Assembly: GCA_963556495.2 (NCBI GenBank)
Contig: OY747703.1
Span: 58,663,296 to 58,727,295 of the forward strand
From: Valencia hispanica
Lineage: Eukaryota; Chordata; Actinopteri; Cyprinodontiformes; Valenciidae
DNA length: 64,000 nucleotides
Direction: 5' to 3'
This document shows positions 43,631 through 54,408 of the stretch, one piece after another. Both the position numbers and the translations under genes were made by a program. Each line of letters opens with the position of its first letter. Within the stretch, counting starts at the first letter, position 1. The notes under the pieces were generated by a model. The model was given only the letters and a program-made list of their open reading frames with translations. It had not been told where the DNA came from and did not search any database.

Positions 43631-43961
43631 TAGGAAATCCGTCTCTTTTACGAGAGCCGGTTCTTACAGCTCTGGGGTCTCATTTATAAAACTTTGCATA
43701 GAATCATTACTAATACCGTACTAAAGCTCAGCAACTTTTTTCTACTTACGCCTAGTAAGTTTCCGATCTATCAATCTTGGAGTAGCACAGCTGAACGCAC
43801 TTTCCGTTTTATAAATCCCGCCCGCCCTAGAAATGTGCGCAGGTGTTTTTGGATCATATCCCGCCTCCTGCACACCCACTTTCTTCCATAAACGGTCCAT
43901 GCAAAGTGTCTAGTGAATATTCTGCATCCACTTAAGCCAGCTAATACGGGGCGTTTCACAG

Positions 43962-43975
43962 GTAACCATGGCAAC
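43962..43975. promoter_or_regulatory. X-box-like motif (RFX type)
   Basis: GTAACCATGGCAAC fits GTNRCC-N2-RGYAAC and overlaps the ATG at 43969. Weak evidence by itself. Confidence 0.25.
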
Positions 43976-44049
43976 CGAGAGGCGAAGAAAGTAATTCTGC
44001 AGAGACAACTGCAGGCTGGTAGAGGCACGGAAAACTGTTTTATTTCAAT

Positions 44050-44592
44050 CACTCAATCTGCGCTTTACTCAGCCGAAGTGCTTCACATTAAAAGACAAAA
44101 ATACAGTTGCAAAAAGAAAATGTGTGACAAGAAGAGAGTAAAAAGATTTAAAAAATGTAATAATAAAAGCAGCACAAGCAATAAAAAAGAAAAAGAAAAA
44201 GAAAGTTTCAATTAGGGCTTATATGATTACTTCTTGTAGCAACACTAAGACTGGAATTTATTAGAACAAAATAAAACTAGATATTTAAAGCCTGACAGAA
44301 AAGGTGCGTTTTAAGTCTACTTTTAAAAAGTATCATCCTTGCAAAATTTAGATTTTAGGTAACAAACAAACGGAAGAGCTGCTAGTGACGCAGCCTTGAT
44401 GCAGCAGCGGGGGGCGGGGTGCACGGTTCCAGCGGGTCAGTAGATCTAACACCGGGTCCAGTTCAGCACATAGATCTGATGAGACTGCTTTAAGGAATCT
44501 ACACCGGGTCCCCCATCCTGATGCTTCCAGTGGCTGATCTTTAATGAGCGCCAGCATCCATTGTGCACCATTATGCAGGGCATGCTGCAGTA
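44050..44592 (-). mobile_element. LINE-like 3' region, second member
   Basis: In minus sense it ends TTTTAATGTGAAGCACTTCG, like 38755-39420, and contains the mirrored phrase AAAGTAGACTTAAAACGCAC. An A-rich patch (44120-44210) sits near this end. Its GC-rich inner part (44380-44530) has no domain. Confidence 0.45.
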
Positions 44593-45617
44593 CAGACCCG
44601 GCGCCAGGGCAATTTAGCTGGGGGGGGGTTGGGCAGTTTTTATTTAACCCCTTAACGTTTTTACCTCCCGTTGGCAGTGTGTTAAATATTTCCGGGTCAA
44701 AGCGGCCCTTTATGACACACTTTCTATGTAAATGTTCATATTATAGCCTATATAATTTAAAAAGGGACTGGCTGAGGTTCTGGAGATTTTGCCGAACAAT
44801 CGCTCTGTTCTAGATCGGTGGTCAGAACGTTTGTTTTTGTTCTCCAAAAGTAGCCGCGGTTGAGTCACTGTCACAATCATGCTGTGTATCTGCAAGTGAG
44901 CCATCCTCCTTTATAGAAGATCTTTGTCGCTCAGCGGGAGCTGTGTTTAAGTCGCGCTGATTCAAATCGAAATGAGCAGACATCAACAAACAACCGGCTT
45001 TGTAGAAATACGATTTGCTCACAAACCAGTTAATAACAACAGCAAACAGAAAACACAGCAACAAGCTTCTTCCATGTCGAGTCTCTTGTTATTTTTCTGC
45101 TGCTTTGATCAGTGACGCTACTCGCTGCTGAAACTGTCCTGATACTCTGATAGAAAAATAATAATGTCCCAACTAACCCTTCTTAGCTGCACTGGCACAT
45201 CCACAGAACCATCATCTCGAACAAAAACTATCCTTTTACGTCCAGTTAATGTCCTCCAATAAAGGACTTAGTCCGCAAGTCTTCCTCAATCCAACTCTGC
45301 TGCTAAAAACCTTTGTAAATCCCTTTCTTGCGTTTATTTCTCCGAATGTTTACATCATGACTACTGGTTAGCATGCTCCTAAAAGCGCCCTTCTTCTTCT
45401 TCTTGATAATTATTCACGGCTGGCAAACAACGAATTGGTGCGTTACTGCCACCAACTGGTAAGAAGTGCGGACCAGAATATCTATTCTGCATCCTTCTAA
45501 GGACCCGTCCTCAGCGGTCTACATAGGACGGGTCCTTCCTTGACTGGGTAGACCGGATGTTAGCGGCTGTGAATCTGGACAGTCTAGCCTTCAGATTTAT
45601 TCCTCTGGGAATGTCCT

Positions 45618-45630
45618 GTCGCCTAGCAAC
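45618..45630. promoter_or_regulatory. X-box-like motif (RFX type)
   Basis: GTCGCCTAGCAAC fits GTNRCC-N1-RGYAAC. It is the third such match in the window, again in transposon sequence. Confidence 0.2.
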
Positions 45631-45845
45631 CGTGACCACGCTAAACACAAACTGGTAAAAATGGAGCTAGAAATCTTCCAGAGTTTTCTTTTTCTTTTTT
45701 ATTAATCTAGAGCTACAGCAGCTTTACTGTCGCTGGCATGCTTTATATCCCCGGCTGAGAGGCAATCATATTTTATTTACTTCCACAGAATTACAAGTTA
45801 ATTTCAGCAACTGAGTTGGTTTTAAAAAATATGTGGAGAAATTGG

Positions 45846-45931
<86 letters not shown>
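45846..45931. repeat. (TA)n microsatellite, about 43 units
   Basis: Uninterrupted TA run. It directly abuts a Tc1/mariner end, so it may have grown from the TA target site. Confidence 0.97.
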
Positions 45932-45935
<4 letters not shown>

Positions 45936-46210
45936 TCAACAAAAATATAAACGCAACACCTTTGTTTCTGCTCCCATTTTTCATGAGATGGACTTAAAGA
46001 TCTAAAATTCATTCCAGATACACAATATTACCATTTCTCTCAAACATTGTTCACAAATCAGTCTAAATGTGTGATAGTGAGCACTTCTGCTTTGCTGAGA
46101 TAATCCATCCCACCTCACAGGTGTGCCACATCAAGATGCTGATCTGACATCATGATGAGTGCACAGGTGTACCTTATACTGCCCACAATAAAAGGCCAAT
46201 AAAAGAATCA
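45932..46210. mobile_element. Tc1/mariner-type element end
   Basis: CACTCAACAAAAATATAAAC, GCAACACCTTTGTTTCTGCT and CATTTTTCATGAGATGGAC form an element end that I recall from many fish genomes, always at TA sites. AATCCATCCCACCTCACAGG, TGTGCCACATCAAGATGCTG and CCCACAATAAAAGGCC follow. The other end, normally a reverse complement of the first, is absent, so the element is truncated. Confidence 0.8.
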
Positions 46211-46563
46211 TTAGACCAACATACGAGCTCCTTTACGAGCGATGATTTAAAATATTAAAATGCATGTCTATACCAACAACAAAAGCCAAACAACACAACC
46301 ACTTAAAGTTTTTAATGTACTTACTTTTAAAACTGTACTCCCCTCCCGCTTCGGCCGCCATTGTTACTGGAACAAAAATCTCCAGTTCTGCCCACAGCCT
46401 TAACAAACACGTTTACCGAAGTGTCTTCTTTTACCGCATCCAAAACTCCCGATTAGTAACCTATTGCACCCTCTGGTGGTTGTCTTGGGCCAATACATTT
46501 GCATGAGGCATCATAATCATAGACTGTATGATCGCAATCTGTCATGGGCGGGCCGATACGTGA

Positions 46564-46962
46564 ATGCCCATGGCGCCGGGCCTGCTGCAACTAAGGCGAA
46601 TTAAGACATTGAAGTCTATACTAACAACTAAGCATCTGGAAACTGTACTACATGCCTTTGTCACTTCTCGCCTTGACTACTCTAATTCCTCCTTGGCTGA
46701 TATAAATAAAGCTTCTCTATCCCGTCTGCAACTCGTTCAGAATGCGGCAGCTGGATTTCTGTCTAGGGCTGATAGGAGGCAACATATCACCCCCGTTCTG
46801 AGGTCTTTGCACTGGTTGCCTGTTCATTTTAGAATACGGTTTAAATTGCTTTTATTTGTTTTTAAATCACTGAATGGACTGGCCCCTCCATATTTGGTAG
46901 AGCTTCTTTGCCCATATCAGGCTTCCCGTGCTCTTAGGTCTGCTGACCACCTTCTTCTGTGA
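46564..46962 (+). pseudogene. C-terminal part of L2-type LINE ORF2
   Basis: The open frame reads LRRIKTLKSILTTKHLETVL, HAFVTSRLDYSNSSLADI, LSRLQLVQNAAAGFLSRADR, LHWLPVHFRIRFKLLLFVFK and YQASRALRSADHLLL. These motifs belong to the conserved region downstream of the reverse transcriptase active site in L2-like LINEs. It stops at TGA 46962, where related LINEs continue with VPRSRLK-like residues; a decayed continuation (ERAFSVCAPS) is readable beyond the stop. The first seven codons before LQLRR come from the adjacent hAT-like element's end. Confidence 0.85.
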
Positions 46963-47316
46963 GTCCCGTCAGTGCGTCCAAAATGTCGTGGGGAGAGAGC
47001 TTTTTCTGTGTGTGCTCCCTCTTGAGATACAGCAGTCTACTTCGCTTCATGCTTTTAAATCTCGATTGAAAACATATTATTTTAGTTTAGCTTTTAATTA
47101 GCCCGACTGTCACCATTAGCTTAGAGGGTTGACCTGTCATGTGTTCTCTAGCACTTGTACCAGCTTTTTTATTTTTTATTTTGATTTTCTGCTATTTATC
47201 TGTTTTTACTGTGTTTTATATTCTGTTTTATTTCCTTATGTTTCTAGCCTGTGTTCTGCGCTTTGGTTGACTTCTGTCATTTGTAAAGCGCATTATAAAT
47301 AAAATGGTATAGTATT
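46585..47316 (+). mobile_element. L2-type LINE, 3' fragment
   Basis: Coding C-terminus followed by a 3' untranslated region ending TTTGTAAAGCGCATTATAAA, then TAAAATGG, a typical L2-like tail. Only the last 700 bp or so of a LINE is present. Confidence 0.85.
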
Positions 47317-47463
47317 CGTACTTCACACAATTAATCCACCAATAAGTGTAATTTCTATATAATCTGAAGCCATAAATACATATGAACATATTGTGATATG
47401 ATTCTTATGTGGAACATATTTTCATTCAGATTCTCATTTTTATTCTCAGTTCAGAGACGGGAT

Positions 47464-47479
47464 GGGGGGGGGGGGGGGG
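47464..47479. repeat. G homopolymer (16)
   Basis: Uninterrupted run of 16 G within the right part of the Harbinger-like region. Homopolymers of this length are error-prone in assemblies. Confidence 0.9.
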
Positions 47480-47755
47480 TCGTTGTGACTGCTGGTTGTG
47501 TGTCTGTGTGCGCAAAGCTCTACAAGTTTGAAAATTCACATTTTTGCCATCTCTCCTGCTGCGCTGTCAGTGTCCACAAAGTGCGTAAGCAAGATCCTTA
47601 GGGTGCTTAAAGTTGCGCACGTTTTTCCGCCACGTTTCTTTCTATAAATCTTAAACTTTGCGAAGAAAGTTGCTTACGTAGTTTTCACACCCCGTTTTGT
47701 GCGTAAGCAAGCTTTATAAATGAGACTCTTGCTCACTACAAAGAACCGGCTCTTT

Positions 47756-48530
47756 TGTGCGTCGATCCCAGTAGGGCAGATTGATGCCTGCTCACACCAG
47801 CTATCAAACACTCATATGGGGAAACCTTTAATGCACCAGCATGCTCACACACGCACACACACAGGTGTGGGGACATCGGTGTCTACAGATATATTCTTGG
47901 GCTGAGGTTATCATCAATAGATCTTGAATAATTGGTGACAAGAGCTTTTCAGGGACATTGTTGTTGTATTTGTGTACCCATGTTTGTGTGTTGTGGATGT
48001 GTAGTTCTTAGTTCATATTATTTGGTTTGTTTTGTTATTGTTGCTCGTTTTTTTGGGGTTGTTTTTTTTCCACCTCTCTGCCGTCTTGCGGATGTGGAGG
48101 ACTGGGTTGTTTTTCTTGTGTTCTTTTTGCTCCCCTTCCTCTCTTGTATCGTCAACTCACACCCCTACCTCTCCTCCCTCTCTTCTTCATCTTCTTTCTT
48201 TCTTCTCTCTTGTTTTTTTCCATTTCCGTGTCCATACCTTCAGGTAATTACACCCACAGCAATCTCTAAAAAAGATTATTCACACATATATATCAAGTGG
48301 AGGACTATAGCAAAAGCTGTACTGCTCTGCTTGAGAAAGTAAATCTGTTGGGCTTCTACTTGGTACTCAGACACCAATTCTGAGCTCCACACTGCCAAAC
48401 AGGACACATAGAAAACAAAAAGAAATAGTTTGAAAAAAAAATAACTGTCTCTTTCAGCTCCAGGGGGCTCTTACCATTTTTTGTTTCTTAAATTAATTTG
48501 TCATCAAAAAGAATATTAAAGTGTGTGTAA
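47756..48530. other. Unassigned T- and pyrimidine-rich sequence
   Basis: 48030-48235 is strongly T/C-rich (GTTTGTTTTGTTATTG, then CTCTCTTCTTCATCTTC). Three overlapping plus-strand frames here look like membrane proteins only because TTT and CTT codons dominate. No element ends identified. Confidence 0.4.
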
Positions 48531-49070
48531 AATTAGTGTGTAAATTTTATTTGTATAGCACATTTCTTCCAACCAAAGTTGGCCAAAATGCTTCACATCC
48601 CAAAAAAAAAAAAAAAAAAAAAATCAAGCTAATGTAAACAAAATAAACACATTAAAACAAATAGCATTGGGTCGTAAAATAAAATGCTGATAAAACTAGG
48701 CTGAAGAGCCTTTAGGAACATAATGCCTTCTGAAGTAACTAAGTTTTGAGATTAGACTTGAACAGAGACAAGCTAGCATTGTCGCGAAGCTCCAAGGTCG
48801 GTGCGTTCCACAATTTTGGACCCGCTATTGCAAGGGGCGTTCACCTCATGCAGATGTCTTCGTCCGAGGGACCTGAAGCAGATGTTGTGCAACAGAACGC
48901 AAGACCCTGCTTGGTTGATAAGGATTTAAATTTTCACATAGGTAGGATGGAGCCAAGCCATGTGTTGCCCTAAAAACCAAGGTTAAGAGTTTAAAGTGGA
49001 CTCTATATTCCACTGGAAGCCCAGTGTAAGGAGAACAAAGCAGTGCACTGTTCCAGTGAACCATGTGCTA
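48530..49070 (-). pseudogene. L2-type LINE C-terminal fragment with tail
   Basis: The minus strand reads LPVEYRVHFKLLTLVFRATH, GLAPSYLCENLNPYQPSR and LRSVAQHLLQVPRTKTSA (49000-48850), matching the same protein region as 46564-46962 but from a different subfamily. In minus sense it ends TGCTATACAAATAAAATTT, preceded by an A/T homopolymer (48603-48623 on plus). Truncated at 49070. Inactive. Confidence 0.85.
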
Positions 49071-49439
49071 CAAAATAAATAAATGTTAAAGTACAAAAAC
49101 AAATTTTGATTGTTTGTACTGTAAAATATCTATAAATCTTGAACTATTTACAGTCAACAACATAGGAGAAGCTAAGATAATGTCGATAACTGCAAAGCCT
49201 GCTCAATATGATGTTTTAACTTTGCATACTCTACACGCTGACTTTGAATCAATATAATTGAAATGAATCCAGATTTTGCTGCGTTACCTGCTGTCACTCA
49301 TTCTCTCACCTTTCCAGCACGTTTTGTCTATAGCTCTTTTTTTCTCCTCTGACACCCTCCCGTTTCTGTGATTTTGTGACCCCGTCCCCTCCCTCCTGCT
49401 CTCATTTCTGACATGCAAGATGAACAAAAGGGGAAAAAA

Positions 49440-49960
49440 GCATCTCCAGTCCGACTCCTCTGATTGGTCACTTTTTGTTCGCGACCAACACATCACTAAT
49501 GTCGATAGATTATCTTGCAGCTCCTCCAGAGACACCATGGACCTCCTGGCTGCTTCTCTGATTAATGCTCTTCTGTCAGTCTTGGTAGATCTGCAGGTGA
49601 ACCCTCCTCTCTCCATGTTCTGATGATGGATTGAACAGATTTCTGCGAGATGTTAAGAGTTGAAGATATTGTTATAGAACCTAGAGCTTTAAACTGGAGC
49701 ACAATGTTCTCCCTGACCTGTCTGCTGAGTTCATTGGTCTCCATGATGCTGGTTGTTCTCTAATGTTCTAAGGAACCTCTTAGGTCAGCAACAGAACAGC
49801 TTTATTTATACTGAGAACAAATATGAGAACAAATCACTTCTGAAGGCATGATATTGGACTGGATTTTATTTTAGGGCATCAACATAAAGGAGGCTGAAAA
49901 CCCCCCCGCAGAACACTCTTTTCAGACTCGTAAGAAAAATCTAAATCTGGTATAATTCTC
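49440..49960 (-). pseudogene. Tc1-like transposase N-terminus with transposon end
   Basis: The minus strand reads METNELSRQVRENIVLQFKA, STLNISQKSVQSIIRTWREE and GSPADLPRLTEE (49744-49562). This is the first helix-turn-helix of the bipartite paired-like DNA-binding domain of Tc1 transposases. In another frame, RSTKTDRRALIREAARRSMV and SLEELQDNLSTL (49595-49490) give the second helix-turn-helix. The frameshift lies near the linker at about 49600. The catalytic domain is missing. Upstream (49760-49960) is Tc1-like 5' untranslated sequence. The protein would bind element ends and catalyse excision if intact. Confidence 0.85.
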
Positions 49961-52190
49961 CTTCCAGTTCTCAAATATGTGCTGATTTGTGTTCAAATGT
50001 AGCAACTCGTGAATGCTGTTGTAAGAAATGTTTTGTTATGTTAAAGTTTCCTCTTAGTTTTCATGTGAATCTTCATGTTTCTAGGGGTTAACTAGAAGCG
50101 TGTCTCCACTGTGGGGTGGTGACGTTCCCAGACACGTCACCAGAATGAACATATATTGTAGCTGAGACTCAGCCCAGAACATGTAGTGAGTGCTTCAGGC
50201 CGTTCTGAGGAGTCCATGCCAGTGTTGTTTGTTCCTCCCTGACGTTGGACCATGCTTGTCTGAAACCCTTAAACCAGCGATCGTCATTGCGTCACAGCAG
50301 GAACCAGAATCTCAGCGTGTCGGCACAGAAAAGCAGGAGTCTCAATTCTGCTGTTAAATTAAAGCGCTGTTTGCTTCTACAGCTTCCCAGCCTTCCACGC
50401 CTCCCCCTCTGTGCTCCCAAACTCAATTTCACAAAAGTATGAGCTATTGATTCCATACTGACACGGCGATGTCTGAGCTGCTACATTAGGACTTGGTTAA
50501 TCTGAGTCCTGGAGAGGGAAGAAAGTGAACGTGGCAGGCATAAACCATAAATCTACTCCTCCCACTGTAGCTCTACACTGCTGATGTATTAAAGGCATCC
50601 AGGCGCGAACGCCACCTCCTCTGTGGGTAAAGATTAGAAAAGTGCTTCAGCAGGTGACGCTTAATGAACACAAATCGGTGAATATCAACAGGAAGAGTCT
50701 CAGACCTTTATGACCCTCATAGAGAGGATGTTTGTCCTTGGATATAAGCCTTTTATGGGTATTGATTATTTCATCGGTCTCAGTTTTAATCTTACTACAA
50801 TATTAATGGTTCCTAAACACACTGGTTCACTTTTTTCTTTGAAGATGAGCTTAGAACATCACACAGGAATGCAAACTCTTGCAGATTCAGAAACATAACC
50901 TCTTATTTTCATGTGCAAGACGTCCAAAAAGCCAGTTTGGGTTTTAGGCTTTAACTGTAAACATTCTGGGTGCAAAGTGTGAACTTTAACTATCCAGAAG
51001 TTTCTATAAGAATTCTCCAGGAAATCTGTCAAACTGATCCAAGCTTAAGGTGAGCTTGTCCATCATAAATCCATCCCACAAACACTTTAGAACAGAAATG
51101 CTACAGGCAGTTTTTAGACAAATGTCTAATAAAACTAAACCTAAAGGAGAAATTAAAAGATGAACAACAAAGCTGGCTTAGAGGGAGATCTGCAGTTCTG
51201 CTGGCAAGGTGGGAAGATAAACTGACAAAGGAGGATCGAGAAAGAAGACGAGATATTCACACCCAAGGGCAGACGAGAACGAGGTGGCGACAGTTAATGC
51301 AGAACAGATAAATGCATTGATGGAAGGAAAATTAAAAGACCAACAAGTGAATAAAGATGCTACCTGAAAAGGTTTGAGCACCGAGGAAAGATGTGTCCCA
51401 CTGGGAGGGGAGACTCTGGATGGATGGATGAACACAAACTGATGATGACTCTGTTTGGGGACATTAAACCTGCTGCAAGTTCAGACACCTTCAGAAATAA
51501 ACTATTTATAAATGATTTATGCAGAAAAGTGCTGTGATATTTTTCCTCATCGGCAGAAACTACAGGGATTGCCACGTTTCTGAGCAACCTGGTAAATATG
51601 TGTGAAAAAATAAACCAAAATAAACTCATATTTTCTTACAGTAGCATAATCTAAGTCAGGATTAAAAAAAGAAGTTTGGTAAATTTATTCAGTTGGGAAA
51701 AACTTTGAGAAATGTTAAAAAGATAGTTGTTACAAAATCACCAGGGAAACACCAAACATTTCCTTAAATCCAACGGAAACATTTCTTTTTCATTTTTAAC
51801 TTTAACTTACCTTTTTAAGTTGATTGGTTTGTAGGGATGTCTAATTATTAATCAATAACTTCCTGTTTCTCTGGGACATAAATGTGAGATTACACATTAG
51901 CCCCTCCCTATTAGCCACTGGGCTGTACCAGGATCCAGGTGGATTTTACTACCAGTAAGGAGGAAGGTTAGGGGGCGAAAGAAAACATATCCAAAGCTCA
52001 TTTTTAGAAAACTACAGCAAAGAGTGGCATCCTGGAGTTAACACGTCTCCTTAGCAACCATCATATGCTCTCGGAACGCTAAATGGTTGTTTGGGAGGCA
52101 TGCTGAGAAAAAGCAGTTTCTAAGCCACCGTCACACTCTTTCCTAACTGAGGTTTAAACTGGAACTGTTTGGTCAGATTGTTTTTAGCAA
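49961..52190. other. Unassigned sequence
   Basis: About 2.2 kb with no repeat or exon that I can support. Confidence 0.4.
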
Positions 52191-52194
52191 CAGG

Positions 52195-53165
52195 CTAGTC
52201 TGGTGTAAAGGGATGAATCTGTGGGAAAGCACCTCTTACCCTCTGTTAGGCATGGTGGAGGATCTGTGATCCTCTGGGCCCGTTTCTCTTCCACAAGGTA
52301 TCTTCCATGCTTTCCTGAACCCTGTATCCCATTATACATGCACTATTCAGAACAGAAACACATTAAAGACTTGACAGGATTCAATGTTCCACAAAATCTG
52401 CTTAATTTCTTCACATTTCCTCATAACACGCCAACTTACATGGCAGGATAGGAAACTGTGTGACAGCAGCTTCATGTTTTTCAGAGAGTTTGAGCAAAAC
52501 TCCAGGGATAAAATAAAGCATGAAGATGTGGACAAACTCACTGATAGGTACAGTGGAGGATGTGTGATACTGTGGGCCTGTTTCACCTCTAAAGCTTCTG
52601 GGAACATTGTTGAAGTCAATGGCATCATGATCTCTCTGTTACCTGAACATTTAAGATCTAAACTTGGTGGCTTCCATCTGCAACCTAAAAATGGGTCATG
52701 ACTGGGTCTTCTAGGAGGATAGTGATCCAAAACATCTGGCCAAACTGACCCAGAAATAGTTAACTACACATAGAATCACTCTTCTTCAATTGACTTCTCA
52801 GTTCTAGACCGAAATCCTACAGAAAACCTGTGGACTGAGCTGAAGAGCAGCCAAGATAAAAGAGGGTCATTTACAGGGAATGTCCAACCATCACAGTGCT
52901 CAGGAAGGACTGAACCAAAATGTGTGTTCTGACCCCAGAACAAAAGCCAAAGACCTTGTGAAGATGCTGCTGAAGATGGTAAGACAGTGTTGTTATCCAC
53001 AGTGAAACGTGTCCTGTACTGAGATGGAGTGAGGAGGAAGCCATTACTTTAAAAAAACATATAATGCCTGAACGTTTCAATTAAAGGTCTCATTCACTGA
53101 GAAACCATGTAATACTTGTTCTTTTTTCAAATAAAGTCTGTCATACTGAGTTCCATAAGCATGCT
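52195..53165 (+). pseudogene. Tc1-like transposase relics (two pieces)
   Basis: The first piece (52236-52295) reads RHGGGSVILWARFSS. The second begins at about 52545 with YSGGCVILWACFTSKASGNI, which covers the same protein position, so two Tc1 copies are represented. The second continues with WVF-stop-EDSDPKHLAKLTQK (about 52695-52757). This matches the QDNDPKHTAK block with the second catalytic aspartate. The fragment KAKDLVKMLLKMV (about 52930-52980) follows. Stops and frameshifts are frequent. The ends of neither copy were found. Confidence 0.75.
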
Positions 53166-53514
53166 CCACGTAAACATTTTCTCCAACCCTCACTGCCTGC
53201 ATTAGCCACGGAAAGGGAATAGATGGCAAACATGAGCGAGTCAGAAACCGCCAATCTCTTCTACATCAAAGACAAAGTTGGCATTCATGGTCTTGCCCAC
53301 CTTGGCTTGTGACTGCCCACCTGAAATTTGTATTGATTTTTAGGCCAGGGGAGAGCAGAGCGCGTAGTAGAAGCTAATCGTTGGCAACTCCATAAAGAAG
53401 CTTGGGCTTGTGTTATTTTTGGAGATAACACATCAGCGTTGCATTTCTTTTACTAAGAAAGAAGAGCTGAGGAATAAACAGTTGGAATTTCTCTTTGCAA
53501 CATCACCAGCAAAG
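53166..53514. other. Unassigned sequence
   Basis: No supported feature in this 350-base stretch. Confidence 0.35.
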
Positions 53515-53835
53515 TTTAGGTGACCATGAGTCAGGAGGTAGGAAATCGTCCTATAACTGGTGGGTTGCCAGTTTGTCCATCTCGGTCGTTGTGTCCTTGG
53601 GCAAGACACTTCATCCTTCTTGCCTGCTGGTGGTGGTCGGACGGCCCGGTGGCGCATTTGTATGGCAGCCTCACCTCTGTCAGTGTGCCCCGGGGCAGCT
53701 GTGGCTACAATGTAGCTCACCACCATCCGTGTGTGAATGGGTGCGTGAATGGGTGAATGACTGAATGTGTGAAGCACTTTGTGGTCCTCTGACTGAAAAA
53801 GCGCTATACAAATGCGGACCATTTACCATTTTAGT
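53515..53835 (+). mobile_element. SINE family B
   Basis: Body motifs CTTGGGCAAGACACTTCATC, TGCCTGCTGGTGGTGG, TCTGTCAGTGTGCCCCGGGG and GGCTACAATGTAGCTCACCA, then a 3' end AAAGCGCTATACAAATGCGG and ACCATTTACCATTT. The 3' end resembles L2-type LINE tails, which would let LINE enzymes mobilise it. The same body recurs at 62925-63200. The tRNA-like head is decayed here. Confidence 0.8.
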
Positions 53836-54321
53836 TGTTTGTTTTAGTCATTGTCAGAGTCGCATTGCTGTTAGCCAATCAGAAGTGAGACGTTTGCATT
53901 TCATGAATAATAATGACTATGACTCATGTTGGGAATCCATTTTGCACAAATGAACTGAACAGACTGCATTTCCCACTTTCCTAGCTGTGACCCCAACACA
54001 TTCCCATTGGCCGTGGCTAATGGGAATGTGCTAGTTTATTTCACTAGCAAGGACCACGCTACAGATTCAGAAGTTAACGGTTTATTGAAGGCATGGAGAA
54101 TTGAATGGTCTGGGGAGAGGCGTCGCCGGAGACCCGGAGGAAGACTCAGTGCGGGGGTGCAGTCTTCGGGAAATCGTCTTTCCGAGCCTGCTCAGGACCC
54201 CCCCCCAGACGGAACCTAAAAGAGAGAGACGTTAGAAGAGGTGGTACAGGAGTGAACTGGAGCGCAGAACGGGGGGGCTGTGCCCGATGGATGCTGCGAA
54301 AAAGGGAAGGGTTGAAGGGGC
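53836..54321. other. Unassigned sequence with hairpin
   Basis: Contains the perfect hairpin at 53997-54030 and then a G-rich stretch from about 54105. The frames there are open only because of the composition. Confidence 0.35.
53997..54030. repeat. Perfect 12-bp hairpin
   Basis: CACATTCCCATT (53997-54008) and AATGGGAATGTG (54019-54030) are exact reverse complements around a 10-base loop GGCCGTGGCT. No T-run follows, so it is not a terminator. Confidence 0.9.
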
Positions 54322-54408
54322 GGGTCGGCAGGACCCGGAAAAGAGAAGGCGGGTTGGCAGGACCCGGAAAAGAGGAGGCGGGTTGGCAGGACCCAGGACC
54401 TAGAGGGA
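54322..54408. repeat. 29-bp tandem repeat, three units
   Basis: Units start at 54322, 54351 and 54380 with GGGT(C/T)GGCAGGACCC and continue GGAAAAGAG(A/G)AGGC. The third unit diverges after GGACCC. Confidence 0.9.

Larger units (their letters stand above)
44593..46584. mobile_element. hAT-like element with CCCGGCGCCAGGGC ends
   Basis: Left end CAGACCCGGCGCCAGGGCA and right end TGCCCATGGCGCCGGGCCTG are inverted repeats. The flanks CTGCAGTA (44585-44592) and CTGCAACT (46585-46592) agree at the first five bases and may be a mutated 8-bp duplication. The interior carries (TA)n and a Tc1/mariner end (45846-46210), two further insertions. No transposase domain is readable, though at about 2 kb the element is larger than most MITEs. 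Confidence 0.65.
43674..47728. mobile_element. PIF/Harbinger-like element ends enclosing a nested stack
   Basis: Left end GGGGTCTCATTTATAAAAC and right end GCTTTATAAATGAGACTC are inverted repeats of the GGTCTCATTTATAAA type that I associate with Harbinger elements. Repeated GCGTAAGCAAG/TTGCTTACG motifs lie inside the right end. Just outside, GAGAGCCGGTTCTT (43653-43666) and AAGAACCGGCTCTT (47742-47755) form a second inverted pair, probably from an older host element. The 4-kb interior consists largely of later insertions. A possible start at 43969 (ATGGCAACCGAGAGG) meets a stop after eight codons. Confidence 0.65.

Noticed and set aside
43969..44000. Start of a Harbinger Myb-like protein gene (ATGGCAACCGAGAGG, good Kozak context)
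   Set aside because: A stop occurs after eight codons, and no conserved residues follow in any frame.
45766..46012. Minus-strand frames rich in Tyr-Ile repeats
   Set aside because: They are translations of the (TA)n microsatellite.
45932..46210. Intact Tc1/mariner transposon
   Set aside because: Only one end is present; the matching inverted end and the transposase are missing.
48027..48342. Small hydrophobic proteins in the pyrimidine-rich region
   Set aside because: Phe/Leu/Ser richness is a direct result of T/C-rich sequence; three frames overlap and none has homology that I can see.
53433..53822. Overlapping frames of 78-129 codons on both strands
   Set aside because: They lie within SINE family B, whose other copy does not preserve these frames.
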